DNA of 64,000 nucleotides from Oxyruncus cristatus (taxonomy: Eukaryota > Chordata > Aves > Passeriformes > Cotingidae). This document shows, piece by piece, positions 27,901-39,767 of this stretch (position 1 is the first letter of the stretch; each line of letters starts with the position of its first letter). The translations under genes were made by a program, and so were the position numbers. The DNA is taken from contig VXAY01000767.1 of the NCBI GenBank assembly GCA_013399855.1, forward strand, positions 2,591,763 to 2,655,762, in the 5' to 3' direction. The notes beneath the pieces are model-generated. The model had not been told where the DNA came from. It saw nothing but the letters and a program-made list of their open reading frames with translations, and made no database searches.

Positions 27901-30136
27901 TACAAAATGTAGAAGGAAGATTTATTTGAGGAGCAGAGCATGGTCAGCGTAGCCAACATGCAGAGGTAGTTGCTGTATGAGAATACGGTCATTGTGGCTG
28001 CAGTGACACTGAGTGAGCGTTGAAGGCATGGCTGAATCTCTGGTCTTCAGTCCATTGTCATAGTTAAGCTGTTACTGCATCAGATATCTCAGGCACAGCC
28101 TGATGCTTTGAGTCAACTCGGCCACTCAGTCGTTCATAGCAGTACCTGAGTTTCCTCCAAAGGAAACAGTTTCCATAGGGAAAGTTGCATCTTTGGTTTT
28201 AAGCCCAGATTCTGTAGACAGCAGTATCTTCTGAAAGCTTTTCTTAAGTCCTGGGTGGTAATTATTCATTTCTTTTGTGCCATTTTCCTTGTTACCTCTG
28301 GGAGCTCTAGATATCTCTTTAGCGGCAGTGAAATTCCTATATAAGACAAGACGCTAACAGTCTTCAGCAAGAGCCTCTGGAGCAGTATAAGTTTGAAGCT
28401 GGCACTGATGGGATCTAAGCTGGAGAAATACTGACTGCTGTGAATATTCTTCCCATATCATTAGCCTTGAGTTATCCTCCGTGAGCCGTACTCTGTACAG
28501 CTGCTGCGTGTCTTCTGCCTGGTGCTGAACTCTCTGCTCTTCTGCTTGTGGCAGAAACTAAGGATTACTCAGCACAGGGTAGGACATGGTTATGTAACAC
28601 TAAGGACACTAATTAGGTAATTTAGTTAGAACAATGTATTTTTTTTGCCAGTAGTTTTTTTCTTGGGCATTTTCCAGGTATTACATATGGCCAACCAGAC
28701 AGAACCCCTCTGTTCTCTGAGTAATTCCCCCCATTTTTTCACAAGCATATAGATATTTCATTTAAACCTTTGCAGCCTCCCTTTCTGGCACCTGCTTATT
28801 TATCACTGTCTTTAAGATCTGTTTTCCACTTGGTAATGTTCATATTTCTGGTCCCTTGGTTACTGCTATTGTAAATTATTATCCGGTAAGATTTATAGCT
28901 GTGAGATTTGTACAAATAACCTGTCTCCCCCGTTTAATGGCTTAACACTAATATACCTTTGTTATTTACTAATGAAGCTGTATGTGTAATTTCTATATAC
29001 ATTTTTGCAGGTGTGTCTTGAAAATTTAGGTCAGCAATGGAACTGTGTCAGACTGTCTGACAGGCTACAAATTGCCCTGCACTGTAGGTACAAAGCATAT
29101 AGGTGGTGAACCCACTGTAGCTTTACAATGGTTTACCTGTTCTTAGACATTGGAACCCCACTGACTGAGTATAATGTAACACCACTTAAAATACTTGAGG
29201 TTTTTTTCACTAATTTGTTACCTCATTTAAATTCACAAGGAAAAATTTAATTTAATTTTATTTCCATTTAACAGGGTCACATGGAAAAGGCTGTATATAC
29301 ATTTTTTTAATGCCAATAGCATTTTTTTTATAACTTTTAACTTAATTCCACTACTCCTCTTCAATTACATTTAGCTACTTTTGGAAGAGGGCATTAAAAT
29401 CATTAGCTACTGTTTTATATGATGTTCTTTGTTTAAAAGAAAAAAGATTAGACCATGACATATGTACATTTATCCAGGTAGCTGTATGCTTTGGGTTGGG
29501 TTTTTTGGTCCCATGTTTTAAAAATTAGCAACACCCATATGCTATTTGCCTCTGAGAACTGTTAGTAGAGTTAATGACACTTTTATCACTTTCATATTCA
29601 TTTGATTGGTACTCAGTTCTTAAAAACATATTCATTGTCCCAGTATTTCAGTTACTAGGTTCAAATAGACTCAGTCCTGCTGATAGGGATCCTCCTCTCA
29701 GCCAAAACAAGGAAACAAGTGGCTGCAGAGCCAAGTCCTTTCCTGCTTGTGAGGTTGAAACATTAAGAGATGGGTGACAAGTTGTCCTCTTGATTTGTTT
29801 CATGCTTCCCATGAAACATTATAAAAATATAATTTTTACATTTATTTTGAATGGAGGTGAAGAAAAAGAACTTGGAAGGAGAGGATGGGTTTTTGCTTTT
29901 CAATATGCTGACATCTGTGAGCCGAGTAAGGGTAGCTCAGTGTGATGGGATATTCTGAAATATAAAATGGAACTTTCCATCTTTATGTAAAATTGCTGTA
30001 CAAAACTGATGGGACTGGATTGCTAGGGTCATTATTTTGATTTTATAAATGATTTTTCCTGAACCAAATCTTAAATTTTTCCTAAAAGTGGGGTTTACGT
30101 ATATAATTAAATAAATAACTTTTTGTGATATTTCAG

Positions 30137-30270
30137 CGTGAGAAACTGATACATGAGTTGGAGGAAGAAAGACATTTGAGACTTGAGAGTGAAAAAAGAT
30201 TACGGGAGGTGACACTGGAGTCGGAGCGGAGCCGGGCTCAGATGCGTGGGCTGCAAGAACAGTTTTCCAG
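30137..30270 (+). CDS. NCKAP5: NCKAP5 internal coding exon, 134 bases, coiled coil
   Basis: The exon begins after gatatttcag and ends at TCCAG|gtatgt, giving 44 codons plus two bases of a split codon (entry phase 0, exit phase 2). It opens with REKLIHELEEERHLRLESEK and continues with a repeated Glu/Arg/Leu pattern that includes EVTLESERSRAQM and ends LQEQFS plus a split Arg or Ser codon. The heptad-like spacing of Leu, Ile and Val with dense opposite charges indicates a coiled coil. I recall near-identical wording in human NCKAP5 (HEKLIHELEEERHLRL, EVTLESERNR, LQQQFSR), which is the basis of the name. The paralogue NCKAP5L is a less likely source. If the donor were not used, the frame would stay open for 28 more codons and stop at 30353-30355. 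The long open frame on the opposite strand (29937-30359) is a shadow of this exon. Confidence 0.92.
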
Positions 30271-33200
30271 GTATGTTGCACAAGTAAACTCTGTTCAAAA
30301 CGGGAACATACTTCCCCCAAAATGGCAAGAACATACTTTGGTGCAGAAACATTGATCAAACCTGTTGAGAACTTGAATGGATATGATCTAAGGCAAAAAC
30401 TGCTCTTCCTCTGAAGTTCTGTGAACCTAACGGGCTATTGGCTAAATGATTGTTAGCATCCTTAAAAGGCTTATGCCATCATTCTGTGTAATGAGGAAAA
30501 ATTTCATTTCTAGAGATTTTGCATTTGTCAGAATCCTCAACAGTTTTCCAAGTGTAGGTCTTCGTTTCTCAAAAAGTACATGCCATTGATAAGTCAGTAT
30601 GTGGTTGGTTGTTTCTGTAAAACAACAAGAATGGGTTTGATCAATCTAAATAAAGAGGAGGGAAAAAAAAGAAAAATGATGTCTTTTAGCAACTGGGTGC
30701 TCATCCTGCTTGGACATGCTTCGAATCTCTTCCTACCCTGCCTGGGTTGGAGCTTTGGGCTAGACCAGAGCTCCACTTACAAGAGAACCAGCTTAGAACT
30801 GGGATTTAAGACAAACCGTTCAATATGACAGGTGTAAGGTTTTGAGATATTTGTTGTTTTCATGATACGTGATGAGATCTTGTACATCAAATACATTTTT
30901 TTATTGTTTTTGTCACAAATGAAACAAAAAAAATCAAAAGATACAATGGCATTTTATGTTGTATATTTTCCATCAAGACTGAATATTAACTCATTCCCTT
31001 GGACTGCTGAATCATTGAAAAATGCAAGTTCAGTGAAAAAACCTGGGAGGTGGTTTGTTTTTTTTCAGTGGTTATGTTTGTTGGGGTCTTCAGAGCTTTC
31101 TGTTTGGGCATTTTTTATGTTTTTTTTCCTCAGTGTTTGCCACGCTGCTCCTCTGATTTGAATCTGTGTTTCTAGGCAACGCTGCAAAAACCATTGATAG
31201 CAATAATAAAATTTGTTCTCATCTGTTATTTTGTCTTTGTAAAATTTGCATTAATTCTCTTCAGAATTCAAAAAAACTGCTTAACAAAACAACAAAGTGT
31301 TCAGTTAAGTCTGAAATTCTTCAATAAAAATGCTAAGGATATTTCTTTTTTAGTTTTCTGTTGTTCCTCTTGTATGATCCTTCACTTCAATTTTATTTAT
31401 TCTGATGAGACTCCTGGAGTAATACACGCAAAATAAATCCATCCTACGAGTACACTTGCTTAGAATATTTTGCTCTATTATATATTAATCTTTGTTTAAG
31501 GGAGAATTTCCCCAGACCCTTTTTTTTAGAACAGTATTATTGCTACACTAACTAGAAACCTTTGAAATAAACTTTGAAGATGATGGAACCATGATTTAGA
31601 AAAGAAAGGGTGAGGGGAAACCAGTCTGCAGAGTGATGGCCCCAGTAACTCCATAAAATTGTAACTGTTAAGTATTCAGATCTTTTCAGGGCAGCTCTTC
31701 ATTATTCCTGTAAAACTGCAGTAGTCTGATTCATTTTTACCATGTTTCTGAAGAGAATAACTATTTTATTAGTTAGGATCCCTGAAGTCCACTATCTTCA
31801 AATTAATCCATTCTTTTTCTTCCGTTACTATTTGCAGTTGAGCTTGCTCTGATCCATCAAGTAGCAGAGGGATGCAAGTTCTCTGAATTAAAGTTGTTGG
31901 TCTCTTTATCTTTGTACTTCTGATTCAGATAAAGGTGAATACCATCTAAATGAGCATTATGTTCTTTTTAAGGCTGTCTGCATGTTGACTAAACTGTTTG
32001 AAGGCAAACTTAAATATCACTTTTCATTAATGGCAACTTGGGTTATTCCTGTGAGGAAAACTGCCTTTGGCCTCATCAGGCTCCGGGTTTATTTTAGTGT
32101 AGACCAGATGCTAGGAAGGGAATGCGTCACTTAAATATTTTATTTGCTTTTAAAAGATATTTGTTTTGATGCATATTCAAGGGTTGGGTTTTTTTGCTGA
32201 TGTTTAGTAGAATATTAAGATATTTGCTTACACAAACAGACTTTCTTCCTAAACAAGTGTATTTTTTTGCTTTCTCTGCTTGAACAAATAATGAAATTGG
32301 CAACTGGATAATCTTGTACTGCTTAGACATTTTGTATTGTTTGAAGGATTTGAGACTTTTTTTTCTCAATTTGAGCACAATTAAATGGGACAAGACAGGT
32401 GGTGATGGGAGTTGATGGTAAAATCAAATGAATTGGAAGTACTTTAGAAGAAGATGGCTAGAGAATAATACTTTGCATTTAAATATCTTGTCTTTCAGAT
32501 GCAAATAGACTAAAGTAAGGATATGCATTGTAACATAAATCTTTTAAATATGTGTAATTCCTGAACTGAGTGGATATACATACACATTTCTACAGACAGA
32601 TGTAGAGCAGTGATTTAAACTGATTTGGTGGATTTTCTTTACATTTCAAACTATTTTCTTTGCATGTTTGAAAGAATGAAACATAATGGTTGGTAAGCTG
32701 TGAGTTGACCTTTGTAATCAGGGGAGCAAAGATGCCTATTCCTATATAAAATTGTGTGAAAACTTTAACCTGTCATATAAGCACATAGTTTAAGATTGAG
32801 AACTTCAGAAGGTGAGGAGTTTTCTTATTGATTGACGTTTCTGTTCTTTCCAAGTAAGCAATATTTCAGGCTCGGAGTCTGAAATAAATCGAAGTTCTCT
32901 TTCTTAACATCTGTATAAATCTGCCAGAGCCTTAAAGTGACACAGTGGTTAGTTTGATAAATATGTGGTAGTTGCTGAAAGAGCTTTTAAAACTAAGTTC
33001 CTTTTCCAGAACTGTACAGTGGTGCATCCATGTAGTTTTAAATTTGCTTTCTCATTTTATTGGAGGTGAATATGTTGAAGGTGTGGAGAAACCGTGCAGG
33101 AAAACTTAATGCTAAAGTAGAATTTTTTACACTGTAGTTGGATGCAGTTATTTTTACATTTCCTTAATATACTCGCCTTGAGTTGAAATACTTAATGTTT

Positions 33201-35066
33201 TCTTTCTTAAACCCACTGAGATCTGTTGCTTTGCTGCAGGTGTTAAATTCTGTAGGGCTCTTTTTGGCATGACAATGTACAGCTGCATGTTGCTCAAATG
33301 CACAGAGACTAACCCTGTAAATGCATATCGGCCCAGTTTCTACCGAGCCAGTTCCCTACAGTCTGACTGTCTGGTTTTGATTGTTGACAACTGCCATGGC
33401 GGGTCACCATTTAGGTTAGTGGTGTGCCTGCTGCCTCTTTATTCAGCTAAACAATTAGACTAATTCTTTTTGGTTTGTTTTTCATTTGTTTATTTTTGGG
33501 TGGGGTTTTTCTTTTCGCTCGCTCACAGGTTAACATTAGTTCCTCCTCGAACTTCTCACATCTTGGACATTAGGGAAGAAAATACACCGTGTCTCATGTA
33601 CCTCCTTGTTCTTGGTTTCAGCTGTGCTTTTCCTACTTTCGGCATTTTCCCACAACAGTAGGAACAGAATTGCAACAACTTTGCCTGAAGCAGTAGGTGT
33701 GATTTACAGTATCATTCTAAAAAGCACACTAATAGATACAATATAAATTGTTTGCGTTTCCCTGCTGTACGTCAGTAAGCAATGGAAATTTTTGTCTGTT
33801 GAGTGCATACAGTTCATGTGACTCTAAACTGGGATTAAATGTTAAAGCAGTAAAAGAGGTAACTTTACTTAAGTTACTTTGATTACTATTTTGGTCTGAA
33901 TAAAACAAATTCAACAAACACTATTATAAAGTATATCTCTAAACAGTAACTGAAAAGGCTGTTATCAAATCTTAAAAATCCCCTTTGGGTAAATTTCAAA
34001 AATCTTTCAGTTAAGTTTGTGGTGTTTATAGGTATCAATGTCTGTGACTGGAGAACTTCGTCAGGCTTTTAAAAATAGATGTTATTGGAAGAGTAGGAAA
34101 TGGTCCTTGTTTGGTCTTCCAGGGTCCTGTGAATGGGATGAGTGCAATTCTCATTAGACTGTATTTCAGCATTGCCCTCACATTAATAACATTGACTGTA
34201 GGGTTAAGCCTGTCACTTCTGACAAGGGGAAAAATGACTGCTACAAATCTGGCAACACTTGGCATAAAAGAGCTGTGTGGCTGTTGATTTAGGCATATCC
34301 TTTGTGATTTTCTCCAATTATTGTTAATTCTGCTTGCTCCATTCTGTCTTGTCAGCCAGTGACTGGAAATGGTAACTGTTTTCCTAGCATCTGTACTAAG
34401 GAGATTTTTTGCTTTGCATCATCATGTTGATGTTACATCTTCACATCTTAATTTCTAACCTCTGCTTGACCTAGAGGTCACACCTGCTTGCACTTTTGTG
34501 GCCTTACTGACATGCATGGTAATCTACATACAACAAAGACCATGTCTAGGAAGTATAAACTAGTAGGAGACTTCAGTAGCCCCTGTGCTTGGTCAGTTTG
34601 TCAAATGTCCACCATTAACAACATTTTAATCTCAATTCTGGAGAGATTAAAATGCTCTCCTGGCACCCATTGATGGTATTCCTTTGATTCTGTCATAGCA
34701 GGGATGAATAAAATACTATGTGGGAATTCACTGCTTTTCTCAGAGAAAGGTTACAGAATAAGCTGTCTACAGTTCTGCTATTTTGTGTAATCCTGCAGTC
34801 ATCTCCTATCATCCTCCCTGTATGCCCTGTTTGTAGGGTTATTGTGGGAAACAGATTGCCCCAAAGATGGAGTTTGTGTCAAAGGCTGACCCTGCCATCC
34901 TGCCCTGTGGTTTAGATACCACCAGATTTTATTAGATGATACTGTATGAAATGTTACAAGGAAAACTAATGAATAAGTGCTCCATGTCTGGTGTGTATTT
35001 CTCTTATGCATTTGCTTCCTACTTTGCTGCTGAATGTGGGATGGCCACTGTCAAAAACCTTGTGGC

Positions 35067-35640
35067 AGGTTGACCTGGACTGGCTGCCAAGTGTCCGCCC
35101 AGCCACTCATTCATCCTCCTCAAGAGGACTGGGGAAGAAGAGAATAAGATAAACCCCTCATGGGTTGAGTTAAGGTCAAGGAAATCACTCACCAGCTACC
35201 ATCAAGGGGAAAGTAGGCTTGACTTGGAAAGGATTAATTTAACTCATTGCCAGTTAAATGTAGGATAGTGAGAAACAATGACAAAACTAATAACGCTTTC
35301 TCCCACCCCTCCCTTCTTCCCAGACTCAGCTTGATTCCTGTGTTCCTGACTCTTTGACCTCCACCCTGAGCAGAATGTTGGCTGGTACGGTTACGGGGGG
35401 AGCTGCTGCAATCAGTGCAAAACCCTTGGTCTCTGCCACTGCTTCCTCCGCACACCTTTTCCCTGCTCCAGTGTGGGGTCTGTCCCACTGGGGCCTGTGG
35501 CTGCTGTTTGGCCTCTCAGGTCTCTGCTGTAAGGGAGGTGAGACTGGTGCCTACTCAGGCACGAGCTGTGGAGCTGCCACTCTCCATGTGCTGTCACTGC
35601 AGGACTGCTGAGCCCTTGGCTGAGCCCACTGAGCCTCAGG
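35067..35640 (+). repeat. Fragment of a long bird interspersed repeat, probably LTR-retrotransposon derived (5'-part-like)
   Basis: The stretch begins near ggttgacctggactggctgc and passes through cagccactcattcatcctcc, ggggaagaagagaataag, caaggaaatcactcaccag, aactcattgccagttaaat, cacccctcccttcttccc and ctgctccagtgtggggtc. This order of phrases matches a high-copy repeat I know from bird genome sequence, in which later parts consist of alternating ctccagcgtgggtc and cacggg blocks. The family name and class are from memory and uncertain. It is diverged and no retroviral gene is visible. The 3' limit is approximate because similarity fades after about 35.5 kb. The small open frames of 61-85 codons across it are not supported as genes. 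Confidence 0.6.
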
Positions 35641-38600
35641 ACGTGGTGTGAATGCTGCTTTACTGGGGCTTTGACCTAATGCTTAGGATATTGATCCTGT
35701 CTTTGGATTAGAATTGACAGAGTTAAAGAATGAAGTTTCTTTTAGATTAACACTGAAGGGGTGAGTATATTAGTATTTTTGTTTATGTGCATGTAAAACA
35801 CTTAGGCACATATTTCATCTCTAATTGTTACTCAGAACTGTCAAGCCCTATTCTAAGTAAGATCAAGAAGCTTTTGTGTGAATAGTTTTCATCTGGAAGA
35901 AAATAAGGGAGTGGTTTTACTAAATCCATGAAATTAGGCCCAGAGGAGATTTTTCCAGGTTGTGTATGAAGTTTGACCCCACTCAGTTTCTGGGATACTT
36001 TGAACTAAATATTCTGGTTTCCTGTTGTTTGGCCAACAAGAAGTAAAAAATAAATTTTATGATTTTTCATACCAGGCTTAGTTTTCCCCTCTCTTCAGTT
36101 CTTTATATGAATACAGTGGTTCTGAAAGTACATAAGCATGAGAAATATCTTCAAAGAATGTGTTATCTAAATTTTCTTCAAAAGGTAAATTCTCATTCTC
36201 ATGCTCGAAACTGTCAGAGTGAAACACATATTTTCATATGGAAGTTGAGAAAGAACAAAAACAACAAGGTCAGAGGGACTGCAGAGAACTGAAGAACCAG
36301 TGTAAACTTGAGACAGAGAAGTCATGCGAGGACCAGAAGTTGTAGAAAACTATTGCATGATATATATTGACTTGTGTAACACTTTTAGAGAGCAAAGGAT
36401 TGCTTTACTTCAGGCATTGTTAGAGGTGCACAGAGAGGTACATGCAGTTCTCCATCTTCTGTGGACTCTTAAGGCACTGAAGCCACATTAAGAGCCAGCC
36501 CTGTTTCAGAACCCTGATGTGCACTAGTAAATCATGTGGTGGTGTTTCATGGCAGCTCTTAGTTGATGAAAGCTTCTTACAAGGGATCCAGGGAAATGGG
36601 TAAATTTTATCTTTCATCTGTGTGCTCAGAAAATCCTGGGTTTGGTTTTATTTATCTGTGTGCTCACAGAGTGCATCATACTTATATTTCTGGAAGGTTG
36701 CATCTATTGTCTTTTGCTGATTTATCGGAGAATGAAATGATATTCTCCTTCCTCTGTTCTAGCTAGCACTATCATTTAATAGGATATAATGGGGTTTTTT
36801 TCCCTTTGCATAATATAACAGATTAAGACAAAAGTAGCACTAGATTATAGCATAATCCTTTGGGTTGCCCTGTCTTTTAAAACGCACGAGACAGAGCCTA
36901 TCACAGAAAATTATATCAACATTTTCACCATAGTTTAGCAGTAGGTTAGCAGTGCCCATACACAGGTCCAAACACTACACAGGAGCTGCTCCATGCATTA
37001 ATTTTTGTAGTAAAAAGATGATCTGAATATTCTTTGCACTCCCATACCATAGTCCCGACCAAGCAGAACCTATCTGTATTAAGTAGCGTGTGGTATGTGT
37101 CCATCATCTCCTTGTATGGCTGCTTCATTCCCAAGGTGAGAGTTGACATTGAAGGAAGCTCCCAGAAGATTGGGAGTAAGAGTAGAGATTCCTGTGCCAG
37201 CATAGTGATTGGGTTTATAGAACTTTTTATGTCAGAGGAAAGTGAACACCTTATTTTGGTGAGATTGCCAACTCCCTTGCTACCGGTGTTTAAATAGATT
37301 GAGGTTCACGTGTGACGGTTTATGTACTGTGAAATCCTGTACCTGTTGAAGTTCACAGCTCTGTGTGTTTTATTTTGCACAGTAATAGATACATTTTTGC
37401 AGTTATTTCTAGCTATAGATAATTGTCCATTGTAAAACATGTTCAAATTTATGAAAGGACGGTGCTGATATAGGAACTAAGAGCTATGACTGAGTAATGT
37501 TGCTGCCCAAGAGCTGTGTGGTCATGTGTGGCAAGATGTTTCCAAGGTAGATAGAACCTGTCACTGTCAGGAAGACTTCTGTTACTTATTGTGATTTACT
37601 GGTCTTATGAATGTAATTTAAAAATTGAATTGGAACATGCAAAGTTGCAGACTTTCTTTCCTGTGTAACTTGCCGCAGTTTGGTTTCTGTCCAACTCAGG
37701 AAATCAGGAAAGTCATAGATGTGTCACGTGCTATTCTACAGTTCCTTAATGCCATAGAAGGTAAAAGATGACTCAAAACCAACACATTCCTTCAAATGAT
37801 TAATGAAATTTCCTGCGTGGCCACTCTCAGGGGATTACATGGTTTCTAACACACGTATAACCCTTGTATCTTTGCTGCTGCATGGGTCTCCATCCCCTAC
37901 TTCCACTGAAACAGCAGACTGGAGGACCTTGCTAGCACCCTGTCTCTCCAACACTGATGTGCTGCCCCCAGGCTTAGCTCCAGTGAGATAAGCCTTTTTT
38001 TTTTATCTTTTTCCCCTTTCAAACTTAGTTTAAAGCTCTTTCAGTGAGCCCTGATAACTCCTGTGCAGAGGTCCTTTTGCCCCTTTGTGACAGGTGTACC
38101 CTATCTGTTGCCAGCAGACCTACCATCCTGTAAACCAAGCCATGGTCAAAAAAGCCAAAATTCTGCCAGTCCACGCTTGGAGTCTGTTGTTTCAAAAAAG
38201 AAGGCCTTTCACATAACTAAGTGCTTTTAAGAAAATCAGTAGTTCTTTCTGCTGTGTTTCCTTTCCAAAACAGGTAAGAGAAAGCTTTCTGTTTTATTTT
38301 AGTGGGATAGAAGTCTTCAAAGCCTAGTTTGTTCATGTAAAAGCCAGATCCATTCTTCAGAACCTGAACATGGAAAATTCCCTACTTCAGATTGTATGTA
38401 TACCTTTGTCTTTTAAAAAAATATCTTAATTTCATAATATATGTCTAAGAAAAAATATTAAAAAATAAATGGCAGAAATACCTGTGAGAGAAGGGCAGTG
38501 TGGTGATAAAGATCTTAAATCCTTACAGTGGAATATACTAAGGAGAGTCACCTTTGAAACAGTATTGTCATTTCCCTTTTTGAAGCCAGTAATTCAAAGA

Positions 38601-39681
38601 GATCCATGCAAATGGAAATGATTAGAGAAGCTAAACTAAGCAAGGAGAACAGACAAGAAGAAAGCTGGCAAAGAACTGGTGTTACCTTAGGATCTGTCTT
38701 GGATGACTGTGGTAAATTTAAAGGTTATTTTTAAAAGCATCAGTCAGTTTTGAGCTACAGGAATGTCTAGCAGAGTTGTTTCCTACACCAACCCAATCCC
38801 TCAGTCTCTGTTTCACTTCTTCTCCTACCCTGCAATGTACAACGGCACTTTTTATTAATGACCCCTTCCTGGGAAGAGAGAGGATAGGATACAGAAATGA
38901 TGGAAGGTTTTGAAACCTCCACTGCATGTGCCTTTCACAACTGGTGGTCTTCCCCATGCTCCTGTCAGTCATACACGTGCTGTCAACATTTTGAAACTAA
39001 TTTCTTCAAAGTGAGACTTTCTATTGAAGAGACAAACATTTTTAAAATCAATATGTATAAAATTGATCCTCTGATTTCATTATTAGCTTGAAGTTGCCAC
39101 CCAAATAACATTGGATTTATCCCATTTTAGTTTACTGATCCCTTCAGACTTGTGGTTCCATTTGTTATATGATTGGAAACCCGTGTTCAATATGCAATTT
39201 GCAGATTATAGACTGTTTGTCTTTACTAATGGATCATAGAGAAATGTGAGTTTGTGATCACAATTTTTGTGGTTGTTTTTCTGTTAGGTGCTTGAGATGG
39301 CTTGTATTAGTAATTTTTCTGTACTATAAAACTTGTGTTGTAAACTGTAAATGTATCATTAATGAGCAGTGATGTGTATTCAGATTGATGGTGGTAGGTA
39401 CAGAGCAAATTAAACCATGAGGGAATACTGTGATTAAAAAGCTGACATAAAATCAAATGATCTTCATAGTTATACTTCTCCTTTATGAGCATGATTGGAA
39501 TCTTCAAAGGTTCATTGGTTGACTGAGTGTAAGTTTTACCTCTACAGTTTTACAACAAACTAAACCACGGAGCCTACACTCTCACTCTAATTGCAAGCAG
39601 ATAAAATCTGATCCAGAAAAGTGCTCAACTTTTTTAAGATACTGGTGTGCCTTTTGCACATTTGATCTAGTAAGTGTCCAT

Positions 39682-39767
39682 GGTGGGCGAGTTGGAAGTA
39701 GATGATCTCGAGGTCTTTTCCGACCCAAACCATTCCAACCCAAACTACTCCATCATTCTATGATTCT
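39682..39767 (+). repeat. CR1 LINE 3' tail
   Basis: The sequence gttggaagtagatgatctcg, then aggtcttttccgacccaaac and an ending in attctatgattct match the well-known 3' untranslated end of CR1 retrotransposons of birds and reptiles (gttggactagatgatct, aggtcccttccaaccca, attctatgattct). Only about 85 bases are recognisable. CR1 copies are usually 5'-truncated, so this is a dead fragment without reverse transcriptase. The piece ccaaaccattccaacccaaac suggests a small internal duplication. Confidence 0.85.

Larger units (their letters stand above)
6494..30136 (+). other. NCKAP5: Complete 23.6-kb phase-0 intron of NCKAP5
   Basis: The intron runs from gtaagc after the 64-base exon to atatttcag before the 134-base exon, in phase 0. 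The many short open frames inside it lack paired splice sites and resemble nothing I know. Its identifiable contents are listed separately: the CpG-rich block, microsatellites, an A21 tract, a perfect hairpin and a bird-type repeat fragment. GC-rich islands without other signal lie at about 8.7-9.0 kb and 12.17-12.29 kb. The rest, including 14.4-24.0 kb and 25.1-30.1 kb, is AT-rich intron in which I see no gene, RNA gene or intact mobile element. Confidence 0.85.

Noticed and set aside
29937..30359. 140-codon open frame on the minus strand
   Set aside because: It lies opposite the 134-base NCKAP5 exon and its length comes from the low stop density of that exon's complement; no family match and no splice context.
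37850..38180. Stretch with gtgacaggtgtaccctatct and ccatggtcaaaaaagcc that feels like an old interspersed repeat
   Set aside because: I could not name a family or find element ends, so it was not listed as a feature.
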